DNA of 53,987 nt from Planctomycetota bacterium. Its GTDB lineage: Bacteria > Planctomycetota > Phycisphaerae > WQYP01. Location: the NCBI GenBank assembly GCA_021831565.1, contig JAKBMM010000013.1, positions 1 through 53,987 of the forward strand. The letters are read 5' to 3'. Position numbers and translations under genes: made by a program. Shown here in pieces: positions 33,987 through 43,260 of this stretch (position 1 is the stretch's first letter; the number at the start of each line of letters is the position of its first letter). The notes under the pieces are model-generated. The model ran no database searches and was not told where the DNA came from. It was given only the letters and a program-made list of their open reading frames with translations.

Positions 33987-34466
33987 TTACAAAATGTCCT
34001 GGTCGCGGTTCCGCAGCGCCAGCGGCTTGTTAAGAATTTCAGAAAGGACCATCATCGCCCGCATCCCCTCGCGATTGCCAAGCACATTGCGCACCACCTG
34101 GCGGAGGGGGCGCGGCGCCGGACGAGCGGCGGGGGGGGGCGCCGCGGGGTTTACCGCAACGCCGGCGGATGGACCGGCCGGGGTGGCGCCGGCGCGAGTG
34201 GGCGCGGAGGCTGAACGCGGCCGGCTCGCCTGCGCCGGCCGGCGCGCCTCGGGCGATGGCGCCGGCGGGCCGCGGAATGTTTGCGCGACGACGCGCCCCG
34301 GCTGAACCCGCGCCGCGGCCGGGGCGGATCGCGGTGGCGCGGGCGCCTGACCAGCCGCCTGGGCGGCGCGGCGGCGGGCCTGTTCGCGGGCAAGCTGTCC
34401 GATGGTGATTCGGCCCGAGAGAATTTCTCGGGCCAGTTCATTCGGATCGCGTGGAATATCTTCCAT
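33987..34466 (-). CDS. Proline/alanine-rich hypothetical protein linked to floA
   Basis: A 159-residue protein starting MEDIPRDPNELAREILSGRI. The N-terminal 30 residues and the C-terminal 35 (VVRNVLGNREGMRAMMVLSE followed by ILNKP) look structured; between them lies a Pro/Ala/Arg-rich linker. This resembles short partner proteins with a disordered middle, and the structured ends could bind FloA or the membrane scaffold. The gene follows floA by 13 bases on the same strand, so it is in its operon. Function unknown. Confidence 0.65.
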   Translation of the reverse strand: MEDIPRDPNELAREILSGRITIGQLAREQARRRAAQAAGQAPAPPRSAPAAARVQPGRVVAQTFRGPPAPSPEARRPAQASRPRSASAPTRAGATPAGPSAGVAVNPAAPPPAARPAPRPLRQVVRNVLGNREGMRAMMVLSEILNKPLALRNRDQDIL

Positions 34467-34479
34467 CAACATCCCCTAT

Positions 34480-35532
34480 TTATCGGCTTGCCGGCGCCTC
34501 ACCGCCGCCGATGGTTTCGCGCATCTGCGTATCGGCCTGAATGTTTTTCATGCGGTAATAATCCATGACGCCCAGGCGTCCATTGCGGAACGCCTCGGCC
34601 ATGGCCAGCGGAATCTGGATCTCCGCCTCAATGACTTTGGCGCTGTTAAACTGGGCCAGCGCCTTGTTTTCCTGTTCCAGGGCCACGGCCAGCGCCCGGC
34701 GTTTTTCCGCTTCGGCCTGGGCGATTTGTTTAGTGGCTTCGGCCTGGGCGGTCTGGAGTTTGGCGCCGAGGTTCTCGTTGACATTGATGTCGGCGATGTC
34801 GATGGAGAGAATCTGGAACGCCGTGCCGGCATCCAGGCCTTTGGCCAGCACGGTTTTGCTGATCATGTCCGGCTGTTCAAGAACGTGTTTGTAGGTCTCG
34901 GCGGAACCGATGGCCGCGACAATCCCTTCGCCGACGCGGGCGACAACGGTTTCCTCGCCGGCGCCGCTGATGAGCTGCCGCATGTTGGTGCGCACCGTTA
35001 CGCGGGCCTTGACGCTAAGCTGAATCCCGTCTTTGGCGACACCCTCGTGCGTTTGCCGGCCGCTGTTGGCGTTGGGCACGTCAATGACGCGCGGATTCAC
35101 GCTGGTTTGCACCGCCTCAAGCACGTCGCGACCAGCCAGGTCAATCGCCGCGGCCTGGTCCCAGGACAATTCGATGGCCGCCCGATGGGCGGCAATCATG
35201 GCCCGCGTTACATTGGGAACGCGCCCCCCGGCCATAAAGTGCGATTCGAGTTGCGGCGTGGTAATTTTCAAACCGGCCTGCACCAGGGATACTTTCGCCT
35301 TGGTGATCACGTTGGCGTCGACCCGCCGCAGGCGCATGCCGATGAGGTTCCACATGCTGATATCCGCGCCGGCCGAAAGCGCTTGCAGCCAGAGTTTGAA
35401 TACCTGGGCGACGGTGATAAACACCACGAAAACGACAATCGCGATGATTACCAGCAGCACGATCAACCCGACGCTTACGCCGGCGGCGGCCAGCGGTGCG
35501 CCAGCGCCCTGAACAAGCATTTGTTCCATCAT
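34480..35532 (-). CDS. floA: Flotillin-like protein
   Basis: A 350-residue protein. One N-terminal membrane helix (about 17-40, [20 protein letters not shown]) precedes the SPFH-like domain: [20 protein letters not shown] and [17 protein letters not shown] are close to the usual FloA/UPF0365 sequence. The C-terminal coiled coil has the Glu/Ala repeats ([20 protein letters not shown]). FloA organises membrane microdomains and affects cell shape and secretion. The ATG at 35532 is preceded by an AAAGGGG site 6 bases upstream. The proline-rich gene follows at once. Confidence 0.92.
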   Translation of the reverse strand: MMEQMLVQGAGAPLAAAGVSVGLIVLLVIIAIVVFVVFITVAQVFKLWLQALSAGADISMWNLIGMRLRRVDANVITKAKVSLVQAGLKITTPQLESHFMAGGRVPNVTRAMIAAHRAAIELSWDQAAAIDLAGRDVLEAVQTSVNPRVIDVPNANSGRQTHEGVAKDGIQLSVKARVTVRTNMRQLISGAGEETVVARVGEGIVAAIGSAETYKHVLEQPDMISKTVLAKGLDAGTAFQILSIDIADINVNENLGAKLQTAQAEATKQIAQAEAEKRRALAVALEQENKALAQFNSAKVIEAEIQIPLAMAEAFRNGRLGVMDYYRMKNIQADTQMRETIGGGEAPASR

Positions 35533-35662
35533 GTTTTCCCCTTTACATAAGAGCGCCGATGTGGCCTTCCGCCAGCGCTTGCGAGATACCAAAAAAAGAA
35601 TAGGCCGGGCGCGGCACACTGTCAATCAGAACGCCGCCCCGGAAAGACGCCCCCGCGGTCCG

Positions 35663-37312
35663 TCAGGCGCCGGGGCTGAAAGTTTTTTCGGAATCCATCA
35701 ACCGGTGATTATCAATCGGGATCGTAATCCGAAAAGTGGTGCCGCCGCCGAGTTTGGAAGTGGCGCTGATCCGGCCGCCATGCTCTTGAACAATTTTTCT
35801 GGTGACCGCCAGCCCCAAACCGGTTCCCCGCTGGCCTTTGGTGGAATAAAACGGCTCAAAGAGACGCTTGAGGTTCTCCGGCGAAATACCCACGCCGTTG
35901 TCCTGCACTTCAATGACCGCGCACTGGTTGATGGCGTCCACGTCGCTGGTGAGCGTAATGACGCCATGCTCCGGCGCCACCGCATCCAGAGCGTTGGTCA
36001 GCAGGTTCAACACGGCCTGGTGCAGACCATCCGGATCGGCCGGTACGGGCGGCTGGTCTTTGTCGATCTCGTTGAGCAGGGTGACTTTTTTGTCGGCCGC
36101 CTGCGCCTGGATAAGGTCCAGGCACTCGCCCAGAACGTAGGGAATGTTGGTCAACTCGTAATTGGGACTGCGGGGCTTGCTGTAGGCCAGCATGTTCATG
36201 GTAAGACCGTGAACTTTGTCGAGGTTTCGCTGGAGGATATTCCAGCCGACGCCGATCTGCTTGATGTCGTTGTTTTTTATGCCCAGATCCACCACATCGG
36301 CGCCGCCGCGAATTCCCTGAAGAATATTTTTGATGGAATGGGACAGCGAAGCGACGGTTTGACCCGTGGCGGCCAGCCGTTCCCGGCTGACGCTTTCCTG
36401 ATGGAGCCGGGCCACTTCAATCGCCAGGCCGGTCTGAAGACCGATGGCGGTAAGCAGGCGGAGTTGATCCGGCGTGTAGGAATAATTGGCGACGCTCGAA
36501 TCGATGTGCAATACGCCGAGATTGTTTTCCCGCCCCTTGATCGGCACACAGATGGCGCTGCGAATGGCCAGATTGTGAACCGACTTGCCTTTGAGGAAAC
36601 GCTGATCGGTCATGGCGTTGCTGGAAAGAACGCCCTCGTTTTTGGCCAGTACGTGGCGGATGATGGTCTGACTTACGGCGATCTTGCCGACCTGTTCATC
36701 GTTGCGGTAGCGCACCACCACGGGAACCACCCGTCCCTCCGACTCATCCAGCAGGCCGATAAACCCGCGATCGGCCCGGAGCTGCTCGAAAACCAGGTCC
36801 ATCACCTTGTTCAGAAGCTGTTCCTGGTCGAACACGCTGGCTATGGCCGTGGATATCTGCAAGAGCACGCGAAAGTGGGCCATCGCCACCTGGGACGGTT
36901 CCGGCGCAGCGAGTACAACCGAATCGTCGCTGCTGGGAGCGGTGCTGATAATCGCCGAATCGGTGGGGGCGCTTTCGGGCGCGACCGCATCGCTTTCGGA
37001 AAGGCTTACGTTGGGACCAGGCGCTCCGAACACCAGCAGAGTGGAGCCAAGCCGAATCTGATCACCCACCTTGAGCTTGGTCGACTTGTTGACGCGCACG
37101 CCGTTGACGAACACGCCGTTGGCGCTGCCTTCGTCAAAGAGCGTCCAGGATGCATCGACCCATTCCAGACGCGCATGCTGGCGCGAAACGGTCGGATCGG
37201 TCAACGGGACATGTTCGCTGGTGCGGCCCAGGAGAACCGGCTCGCTGCTGACGAATTCGAATCTTCGCCCTTTGTCAGGTCCTTGCAACACATAGATAAA
37301 AAGCGCTGGCAC
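35663..37312 (-). CDS. FHA-GAF histidine kinase
   Basis: A 549-residue cytosolic kinase. A FHA domain spans about residues 5-95 (LLGRTSEH, SRQHARLEW, NGVFVNGVRV), binding phosphothreonine. A GAF domain follows (about 140-310: RADRGFIGLLDE, AICVPIKG, LGVLHIDSS). The H-box is SLSHSIKNIL, with the histidine near residue 325. The ATPase domain has NLLTNALDA (N box), DNGVGI (G1) and GTGLGLAVTRKIV (G2). The frame is open to 37426, but a GTG at 37312 with a GAAGGTG-like site starts the FHA domain directly, so I use it. No membrane segment, so it senses a cytoplasmic signal or partner. No response regulator is adjacent. Confidence 0.9.
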   Translation of the reverse strand: MPALFIYVLQGPDKGRRFEFVSSEPVLLGRTSEHVPLTDPTVSRQHARLEWVDASWTLFDEGSANGVFVNGVRVNKSTKLKVGDQIRLGSTLLVFGAPGPNVSLSESDAVAPESAPTDSAIISTAPSSDDSVVLAAPEPSQVAMAHFRVLLQISTAIASVFDQEQLLNKVMDLVFEQLRADRGFIGLLDESEGRVVPVVVRYRNDEQVGKIAVSQTIIRHVLAKNEGVLSSNAMTDQRFLKGKSVHNLAIRSAICVPIKGRENNLGVLHIDSSVANYSYTPDQLRLLTAIGLQTGLAIEVARLHQESVSRERLAATGQTVASLSHSIKNILQGIRGGADVVDLGIKNNDIKQIGVGWNILQRNLDKVHGLTMNMLAYSKPRSPNYELTNIPYVLGECLDLIQAQAADKKVTLLNEIDKDQPPVPADPDGLHQAVLNLLTNALDAVAPEHGVITLTSDVDAINQCAVIEVQDNGVGISPENLKRLFEPFYSTKGQRGTGLGLAVTRKIVQEHGGRISATSKLGGGTTFRITIPIDNHRLMDSEKTFSPGA

Positions 37313-37504
37313 GTTGGGAGCACCTTCGCCAAGAATTCGTTGATCAGCGCGGAATCCCGACCGCGGCCGGGGCTCCGTTACGGCATTCCGCACTAAAACG
37401 GCGGCGCCATGACCGCAAGGATACACCCCGCATCCCTATGATAATTGTACGCGCTGCGGCGTATTGCCGATAGTCCGCCGCGCCGCGGGAGAGCAAGACT
37501 CGCC

Positions 37505-38011
37505 CTATTGAAGGGGACACGATTCCACGATCTGCTTGCCGGACGCCTTGAATAACTCCCGCAACTGCCGCACGCGCTGGAGTCCCGCCTCGGTCAAGGT
37601 CAGGAAAAGTTCCCGGACTTCGGCGATTTTAGCGACGGCGGCATAACGGCTGTAGAAACTAATCGCCCTTTTTTCGCTGGCGATAATCAATTTCATCGCC
37701 TCATCAAAACGCTCGTTATTCCGAGCGTCCACCAGTCGCGGACCCACGCAAACAAGTCTTTTATCTTCGGCGGCCAGAAAAAAACAGACGTCCGGAAAGA
37801 GTCGCTCCAGAAGATCGCGCAGGCGGTCGCGCTGGGAGTTCTCCTGCTGCGCCATGTTCTGGAACGATCGGCGTAAATTTTCGTCGCGCGCCTTTTCCGC
37901 CAGTACAATGTAACGATAGGCGGCGACCGCTTCGCCATAAGCCGCTATCGCCAGGGCCTTATCATCACCGAGGCGGGCAATGTCAACGGGATGGAATTTT
38001 TTCGCCATCAT
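37505..38011 (-). CDS. Ferritin-like/rubrerythrin-type domain protein
   Basis: A 168-residue, all-helical protein. YGEAVAAYRYIVLAEKARDE, NMAQQENSQRDRLRDLLERL, and MKLIIASEKRAISFYSRYAA carry glutamates and a histidine-like spacing typical of the four-helix ferritin-like (rubrerythrin) fold. The metal set is incomplete compared with true rubrerythrin: the expected ExxH pairs read as EN and EK, so metal binding is doubtful. It may be a structural or sensor relative. It ends in SCPLQ, a possible short tail. The gene is upstream of the histidine kinase on the same strand, about 80 bases before its frame. Confidence 0.65.
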   Translation of the reverse strand: MMAKKFHPVDIARLGDDKALAIAAYGEAVAAYRYIVLAEKARDENLRRSFQNMAQQENSQRDRLRDLLERLFPDVCFFLAAEDKRLVCVGPRLVDARNNERFDEAMKLIIASEKRAISFYSRYAAVAKIAEVRELFLTLTEAGLQRVRQLRELFKASGKQIVESCPLQ

Positions 38012-38030
38012 CTATGTATTCTACCCTGAT

Positions 38031-38059
38031 TTGACCGGCGATACCCGCAGTGATAACCT
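38031..38059 (+). promoter_or_regulatory. Predicted promoter of rpsB
   Basis: TTGACC (38031-38036) and TAACCT (38054-38059) are separated by 17 bases. They lie about 150 bases upstream of the rpsB start, leaving a leader of about 140 nucleotides. The -10 is imperfect. Confidence 0.45.
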
Positions 38060-38095
38060 TATGAGTTCGCCGTGGTTGCCGCAGCCGGCGGGCGA

Positions 38096-38169
38096 GTGAC
38101 CCGCGGGCTCGGGCAGGGCTCTTTTTCGGCTTTCGGGCCGCGGGAAGCGCTGTTAGGAAACCGGGTCAC
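38096..38169 (+). promoter_or_regulatory. Structured 5' leader of rpsB
   Basis: GTGACCCG (38096-38103) pairs with CGGGTCAC (38162-38169), and within it CCCGCGG pairs with CCGCGGG near 38100 and 38138-38144. The closing stem ends 39 bases before the ATG. Similar leader stems upstream of S2 genes in other bacteria bind the protein to regulate it; here it is only a candidate. Confidence 0.4.
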
Positions 38170-38208
38170 GGCGGGTTTCTCAAAGCGCTGTTTCGGGAGA
38201 ACTTCTTT

Positions 38209-39105
38209 ATGGCCAATCCTCAATATGTGCGCGATCTCATTGACGCCGGCATCCATTTTGGCCACCGCACCAGCCGGTGGAATCCCAAAATGAAACCATA
38301 CATTTATGGCAAACGAAACCTGATTCATATCATCGACGTTCGGGAAACACTCAAGGGTCTCCTGGCGGCCCAGCGATTTTTAAGCCGGCTTGTGGCCAAT
38401 GGGCGCGATGTATTGTTTGTCGGAACCAAGCGGCAGGCGCAGCCGGTGATCGACGAAGCGGGCAAGCAAACCGGAATGCCGGTGGTAACGGAGCGGTGGC
38501 TGGGGGGGACGTTGACGAACTACCGCACCATCCGTTCGCGTTTGCAGCGGCTGGAGGAACTGGAAAAAATCCTCGGCTCCCCGGACCTGGGTAAAAATTA
38601 CTCCAAAAAAATGGAATCCAACCTGAATCGCGAATACCGGAAAATCCTGCGCAACCTGGCGGGTATCCGCAACATGGATCGGCTGCCCGGGGCGCTGGTG
38701 GTGGTGGATGTGCGGCGGGAGAACATCGCCATCCAGGAGGCCCGCAAGCTGGGTATTGCGGTGGTGGCGATCATCGACACCGACAGCGATCCCGACTTGG
38801 TGGATATAGCCATTCCCGCCAACGACGACGCTCTTCGCGGCATCGATCTGCTGCTCAAAGAGATCGTCGCGGCGGTGCTGGAAGGCAAATCCGGCCGTGT
38901 CGCCCGGGAGGAGCAGGACAAGGCGCAACAGCGCAACACCCGCAATGAGCGGTCGGATCGCCGTCGCCGGCCGACATCCGCACAAATGGAAGAGCCGGCG
39001 GCCGATAAGCCCGCCGTGGAAGAAACTATCGCGCCGCCGCCGGCGCCGCTGGATAGCGCTGCGGTTCCGGCCAACGGCGCCGGCGCCCCGGCGCCCAATG
39101 TCTAA
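38209..39105 (+). CDS. rpsB: Small ribosomal subunit protein S2
   Basis: A 298-residue protein. The S2 signatures are all present: [60 protein letters not shown], and [21 protein letters not shown]2 binds late in assembly of the small subunit. The last about 60 residues are a charged, then Ala/Pro-rich, extension beyond the bacterial core (about 235 aa). GGAG lies about 9 bases upstream of the ATG. The usual follower tsf is absent; a PAP2 phosphatase gene follows instead. Confidence 0.97.
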   Translation: MANPQYVRDLIDAGIHFGHRTSRWNPKMKPYIYGKRNLIHIIDVRETLKGLLAAQRFLSRLVANGRDVLFVGTKRQAQPVIDEAGKQTGMPVVTERWLGGTLTNYRTIRSRLQRLEELEKILGSPDLGKNYSKKMESNLNREYRKILRNLAGIRNMDRLPGALVVVDVRRENIAIQEARKLGIAVVAIIDTDSDPDLVDIAIPANDDALRGIDLLLKEIVAAVLEGKSGRVAREEQDKAQQRNTRNERSDRRRRPTSAQMEEPAADKPAVEETIAPPPAPLDSAAVPANGAGAPAPNV

Positions 39106-39121
39106 GGAACTAACTTTGCCG

Positions 39122-39949
39122 ATGAAGCCGCCGCCCCATACGACCGATGCCTGGTCCCAACGGCATCCGGTTCTCAAAAAAAACCTGATAATTCTAGCGC
39201 TGATAGCTGTAGCCGAAATCGCCCTGCTGAGTTTCAACGCGCGCCTGGACACATTTTTCTGGCGGGCCACGCGTTGGGTCATGGGCAACCAGCAGCCGTA
39301 CAAGTGGCAGGCGGTGCGGGTCAATACGGCCACGCATCCCCACGCGCCATGGTGGCGGACGCTTACGCCGCCGTTTCATTCCGAACTTTATCATCACACG
39401 GAAAGCACGTGGCGGATTCTGCGCGACGTGGGCGAGCCGGGCGAGATTCTCTTTATCTGCGTTTTGCTGTGGGTATATGATCCCGCCGGCTGGAAAGCCG
39501 CGGTATTGACGCTCGGCGGCGTATTGGGGGCGGGCAGTGTTTCCGAAGCCTTCAAGTGCGTCTGTGGCCGGTTGCGACCGATTTCCATGTTGCCCGACGG
39601 CCGCCTCAACGACGGTCTGAACGTGTGGGAGTGGGGGCGCGGTTTTCATACCCAGACAAACCTCTCCTTTCCCAGCGGCCATGCGATGGTGGGGTTCGCC
39701 CTGGCGGCGGCTCTGACGTATTTATCCCCCCGGGGGAGGCGTCTGTTCCTGGTGCTGGCGTGGCTGGTGGCGTTTTCCCGGGTGGTGATGCAGGCGCATT
39801 TTTATTCCGACGTGATCGCCGGCGGAACCATCGGCTGGTTCTGCGGCTTCGGCGTGATCATTTGGCTGGGAGAGCGACTGGGTCTTCCGCAGCGGCAATT
39901 GGCGCCGGCAACTGCAACTGCCGCCGCCTGTGAAATATCGCCGCCGTGA
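39122..39949 (+). CDS. PAP2-family membrane phosphatase
   Basis: A 275-residue membrane protein with about five to six hydrophobic segments. The phosphatase motifs are CVCGRLRP (K-x6-RP with the preceding Lys), FPSGHAMVGF (PSGH) and SRVVMQAHFYSDVIAG (SRxxxxxHxxxD), so the active site is complete. Likely substrates are lipid phosphates such as undecaprenyl pyrophosphate or phosphatidic acid. Another in-frame ATG at 39098 overlaps the end of rpsB; the ATG at 39122 is preceded by AAGGA at a rather long distance, so the start is uncertain. Its last 92 bases overlap the convergent transporter gene in antisense. Confidence 0.85.
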   Translation: MKPPPHTTDAWSQRHPVLKKNLIILALIAVAEIALLSFNARLDTFFWRATRWVMGNQQPYKWQAVRVNTATHPHAPWWRTLTPPFHSELYHHTESTWRILRDVGEPGEILFICVLLWVYDPAGWKAAVLTLGGVLGAGSVSEAFKCVCGRLRPISMLPDGRLNDGLNVWEWGRGFHTQTNLSFPSGHAMVGFALAAALTYLSPRGRRLFLVLAWLVAFSRVVMQAHFYSDVIAGGTIGWFCGFGVIIWLGERLGLPQRQLAPATATAAACEISPP

Positions 39950-41252
39950 CGAGCAGGCACAAGATAGCCGAGAGGTAATACGGCATGGCGGGAAACACGT
40001 ACTGAAAAAGCAGGCCGGCCAGAATCGGCCCCAATGCCCGGGCCAGGCTGGCCATGCCCTGATTGGCGCCCAGCACGTCACCCTGCTCATCCGCGTTGCA
40101 ATGCCGGCTGATCAGAGACTGCATGCTGGGGCTGAATAACCCGCTACCCACCGCCAGCAAAATGCCGCCAACAAGAAAGCCGGTCCAACGCCACGCCCAA
40201 TGAATCGGCAGGCCGATGATAATTAACCCCGCCGAGATAATCACCGGTCCGAGCATCGTGAGTTTCAATTCGCCATATTTTCTGGTTAACCGCCCGATCA
40301 ATCCGCCCTGAATCAGCACCATGACAATTCCGATGGCGCCAAACAACCACCCGGAGGCGTAACTGGAGCGGTCATCCTGCTTTTTGCGGAAGGCCCTGAG
40401 CGCTGGCGGCGCAGTGGAGATGGCCGGCTTTTCCGCGCTGGCATTGGCCCGGGCTGGGATGAGCTTGCCGTCACCGGTTTGGCGGATCATGGCGGATTTG
40501 GTCATGGGATACATGCGATGCTGAATCAGCAGGCTGAACGTTTGTTCCATGCCCGCAAAAGCAAAACCATTGACAAAGAACAGCAGGATCAGCGGACCAA
40601 CAATGGGCCGCACCAGCGCGTGTTCCAGGCCGCGAAAACTGAAACGCCGGGCGGCGGCATCGTTGCGCTGATTATTCGGCGTGCGTGATTCCGCCAGTTG
40701 GGTAAATGTCAGCGTCAGTGCGGTGAAGGAAAATACCGCCGCCACCAGCGGGACGTATTGCAATCCCAGAAAATGCGATACCAATCCGCCGATCACCGGC
40801 CCGAAGATAAAACCCAACCCAAACGCCGCGCCGATTACGCCCATCCCTTTGGCCCGGTTTTCCGGCGTGGTGATGTCGGCGATATAGGCATTGGCCGTGG
40901 AAATATTGCCGCCACTGATGCCATCGAGAATGCGCGAGGCAAAAATCAGCACAATGCCGAATGCTCCACCCTGGAAAAAATTGGCCGAGAAAAGCATAAG
41001 GAAGCCGACAATCGTCCCGATCTGGCTGATAATCAGCACCGGCCGCCGGCCAATATGATCCGACCAGCGGCCCAGAATTGGCGCAAAGAGAAACTGAAAA
41101 AAAGAATAGGTCGCGCCAATCAGCGTGAGGTAGAAATAATTACTGATGCCAAACTGCTGGCCATACAGTTGCAGGTTCGGCAGCACGATACCGAAGCCGA
41201 CAAGATCGACAAACACGATGAGAAAAATAGTCAGAAGGCTCACCCTTCGCAT
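39858..41252 (-). CDS. MFS transporter, TetA-like
   Basis: A 464-residue protein with twelve predicted membrane segments. The N-terminus LLTIFLIVFVDLVGFGIVLP and motif A GRWSDHIGRRPVL match the TCR/TetA type of MFS drug antiporters, and GAAFGLGFIFGPVIGG is the antiporter motif C region. The central loop (about residues 255-295, charged and Ala-rich) is unusually long. It should export a small molecule in exchange for protons; the substrate is unknown. The gene is convergent with the PAP2 gene and shares 92 bases of overlap. Confidence 0.9.
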   Translation of the reverse strand: MRRVSLLTIFLIVFVDLVGFGIVLPNLQLYGQQFGISNYFYLTLIGATYSFFQFLFAPILGRWSDHIGRRPVLIISQIGTIVGFLMLFSANFFQGGAFGIVLIFASRILDGISGGNISTANAYIADITTPENRAKGMGVIGAAFGLGFIFGPVIGGLVSHFLGLQYVPLVAAVFSFTALTLTFTQLAESRTPNNQRNDAAARRFSFRGLEHALVRPIVGPLILLFFVNGFAFAGMEQTFSLLIQHRMYPMTKSAMIRQTGDGKLIPARANASAEKPAISTAPPALRAFRKKQDDRSSYASGWLFGAIGIVMVLIQGGLIGRLTRKYGELKLTMLGPVIISAGLIIIGLPIHWAWRWTGFLVGGILLAVGSGLFSPSMQSLISRHCNADEQGDVLGANQGMASLARALGPILAGLLFQYVFPAMPYYLSAILCLLVTAAIFHRRRQLQLPAPIAAAEDPVALPAK

Positions 41253-41318
41253 GAAAACTCCTTATTCTGTTTGGCGCCGTGGTGCGGCTCGCGGGCCGCT
41301 GCGCCGGCGCGCGTAACA

Positions 41319-42584
41319 TCATCCTGCACGGCCAACGGGGTTGTAAAACGCCGCCAGTACGTCGGCCAGAATCGTATCGGAAACCGCCACGGCGGCGTCG
41401 GTCAAGACCAGCGATTGCGGCGTATCCGCCAGAACGCCCAGACCTTCATATTTGCGGCGCACGGGAGCGAGAATTTTCCACGCATCGACGCCGGTTTTCT
41501 CCGCAAACCGCGCGTAGTCAAGACCCTCGCGCAACCGCAGTTGGAGCATCGCCAACTCGCCCCAGCGCGCCAAGCCGGTCAGCCGCTCCATTTGCACAAT
41601 GGGCAGGCGCGGCGCCGGGGCCGCCAGAGCGTCGCGGTAGCGCGCCAGACTGGCCACGTTTTTCCAGCGAAAACCGCTATGGTGGCTGGCCGCGGACGGC
41701 CCCCAGCCCAGGTACGCACCGCCGCGCCAGCAATGGATATTGTGCCGGCATTCGCCGCCGGGCCGGGCGTAATTGGATATTTCATAACGGTAATAGCCCT
41801 GTTCGCACAGGCGGTTTCGCACCTGTTCAAACAGGGCCAGTTCCAGAGCTTCGGGGACCGGTTGAATCCGCCCGCGGAAGCGCGCGGCGGTCAGCGGCGT
41901 GTTCGGTTCGTATACCAGATTGTAGCATGATACATGTTCCGGCTCCAGTGCCAGCGTGCGGCGCAAACTCAGATCCAGCGTGGCCGGCGTTTGGCCGGGA
42001 ATGCCGAATATCAAATCCACGTTGATGCGTGCGATTCCGGCGGCGCGAGCCGTGTCCACCGCCGCCGGCACGCTGGAGGGATGATGATCGCGCTGGAGCA
42101 TTTGCAACTCGGCCGGCACAAAGCTCTGCGCGCCGAAACTGATCCGGTTGACACCGGCGGCCCGCAGCGCCCGCGCCCGCGGACGGTCAAACGTGTTGGG
42201 ATTGGCTTCGACGGTGAATTCGCTCAGCCGGCTGGTGTCCACGGCGTCAAGAAGAATCTCCAGGAGACTCGCCAGGTGGGCCGGGGAAAGCAGCGTGGGC
42301 GTGCCGCCGCCGACAAAAATAGTTTCCGGCGCCGGCGCCCCGAAATACTCGCGCTGCATCCGGGCTTCCCGCCGTAGAACGTGCAGATAGGCCGCGGCCT
42401 CATGCCGGTGGCCGGCGAGCGAATAGAAATCGCAATAATGGCACTTGGTCGTGCAGAAGGGTACATGCACATACACTGCGTCAACCGCCCCGGACGATTC
42501 CAACTCCCGCCGCGGCGGCGGGGGAAAAAAACGCGGCGCCAGATTTACACGCGGCGTGCGGATATTCAGCGGATGCGGCGGCAT
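41319..42584 (-). CDS. hemW: Radical SAM heme-related protein HemW
   Basis: A 421-residue protein. YVHVPFCTTKCHYCDFYSLA gives the CxxxCxxC radical SAM iron-sulfur motif followed by the HemN/HemW type of F-Y-S. IFVGGGTPTLLSPAHL and EFTVEANPNTF are the next conserved blocks, and GVNRISFGAQSF and INVDLIFGIPGQT the later ones. HemW is thought to be a heme chaperone or insertion factor rather than coproporphyrinogen oxidase. The N-terminal about 35 residues are a Pro/Arg-rich extension. Start and intergenic region face the FHA gene divergently. Confidence 0.93.
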   Translation of the reverse strand: MPPHPLNIRTPRVNLAPRFFPPPPRRELESSGAVDAVYVHVPFCTTKCHYCDFYSLAGHRHEAAAYLHVLRREARMQREYFGAPAPETIFVGGGTPTLLSPAHLASLLEILLDAVDTSRLSEFTVEANPNTFDRPRARALRAAGVNRISFGAQSFVPAELQMLQRDHHPSSVPAAVDTARAAGIARINVDLIFGIPGQTPATLDLSLRRTLALEPEHVSCYNLVYEPNTPLTAARFRGRIQPVPEALELALFEQVRNRLCEQGYYRYEISNYARPGGECRHNIHCWRGGAYLGWGPSAASHHSGFRWKNVASLARYRDALAAPAPRLPIVQMERLTGLARWGELAMLQLRLREGLDYARFAEKTGVDAWKILAPVRRKYEGLGVLADTPQSLVLTDAAVAVSDTILADVLAAFYNPVGRAG

Positions 42585-42600
42585 TTTTTTCGAACTTCCG

Positions 42601-42630
42601 TTACCTTCAACGTCCGTAATACGTTATAAT
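42601..42630 (+). promoter_or_regulatory. Predicted promoter of the FHA gene
   Basis: A perfect TATAAT at 42625-42630 is preceded by a TTACCT -35-like box at 42601-42606 with 18-base spacing. It lies 86 bases upstream of the FHA gene start and divergent to hemW. Confidence 0.6.
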
Positions 42631-42715
42631 AGGCGCGCCAATGCACCGAAGATGAAGATCCGCCAGGTGGTGCGTGGAGGCTCAACGGACGGGAAGATTC
42701 CAACAGGAGGCCGGG

Positions 42716-43237
42716 ATGGATTTGATGCTAGTCGTCTTCAAGGAAGATGGTCAGCGCCGCGAGTTTCCGCTTCTGAGAAAAACGACCACGATCGGTCGCG
42801 GTGAGGAGTGCAAACTGCAAGTCCCCCTGGCTGCTGTTTCGCGCCGCCATTGCCGGATCGTCATGGAAGGAAATACGGCGCTGCTCTCGGACCTTCAGAG
42901 CACCAATGGAACCTACCTCAACGAAAAACGCGTCACCTCCGAAGAAACTTTAACGGCCGGCGATCAAATTCGCGTCGGACCGGTGATTTTTATAGTGTTA
43001 ATCGACGGCGAACCGCGCCAGATCAAGCCGGTTCGGACGATCCTCGGCGAAGAGGGGATGGAAGCGGGCTCGGAGCAGGGGGATACTGCCAATGGAGGAA
43101 CGGTGGGTACGGCGTCGAGCGAACAGGACATTCCCGTCGCCGAATTGGTGGAGGATGTCCCGGACTCATCGTCCCAGTCGGCGGTTGATTCTCCGGCGAC
43201 GCGCCCCTCTCCGGACCGATCCTCACCCGCTAGATAA
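42716..43237 (+). CDS. FHA-domain protein
   Basis: A 173-residue protein. The FHA domain (about 10-95) has TTIGRGEECKLQVPLAAVSR and then RHCRI, followed by LQSTNGTYLNEKRV, the Gly-Arg, Ser-x-x-His and Asn-Gly positions needed for phosphothreonine recognition. The C-terminal 70 residues are a Ser/Pro/Gly-rich tail likely to be disordered. The start is fixed by an AGGAGG site 5-6 bases upstream. It would bind phosphorylated partner proteins; no Ser/Thr kinase is in the window. The next gene (PDZ protein) starts 23 bases downstream, so they form an operon. Confidence 0.9.
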   Translation: MDLMLVVFKEDGQRREFPLLRKTTTIGRGEECKLQVPLAAVSRRHCRIVMEGNTALLSDLQSTNGTYLNEKRVTSEETLTAGDQIRVGPVIFIVLIDGEPRQIKPVRTILGEEGMEAGSEQGDTANGGTVGTASSEQDIPVAELVEDVPDSSSQSAVDSPATRPSPDRSSPAR

Positions 43238-43260
43238 AACCCGATCGTAGAGAACGACGT

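Noticed and set aside
35531-37396. A 621-codon plus-strand frame opposite the histidine kinase
   Set aside because: Antisense of the kinase, with no recognisable domain; the kinase motifs on the other strand are complete.
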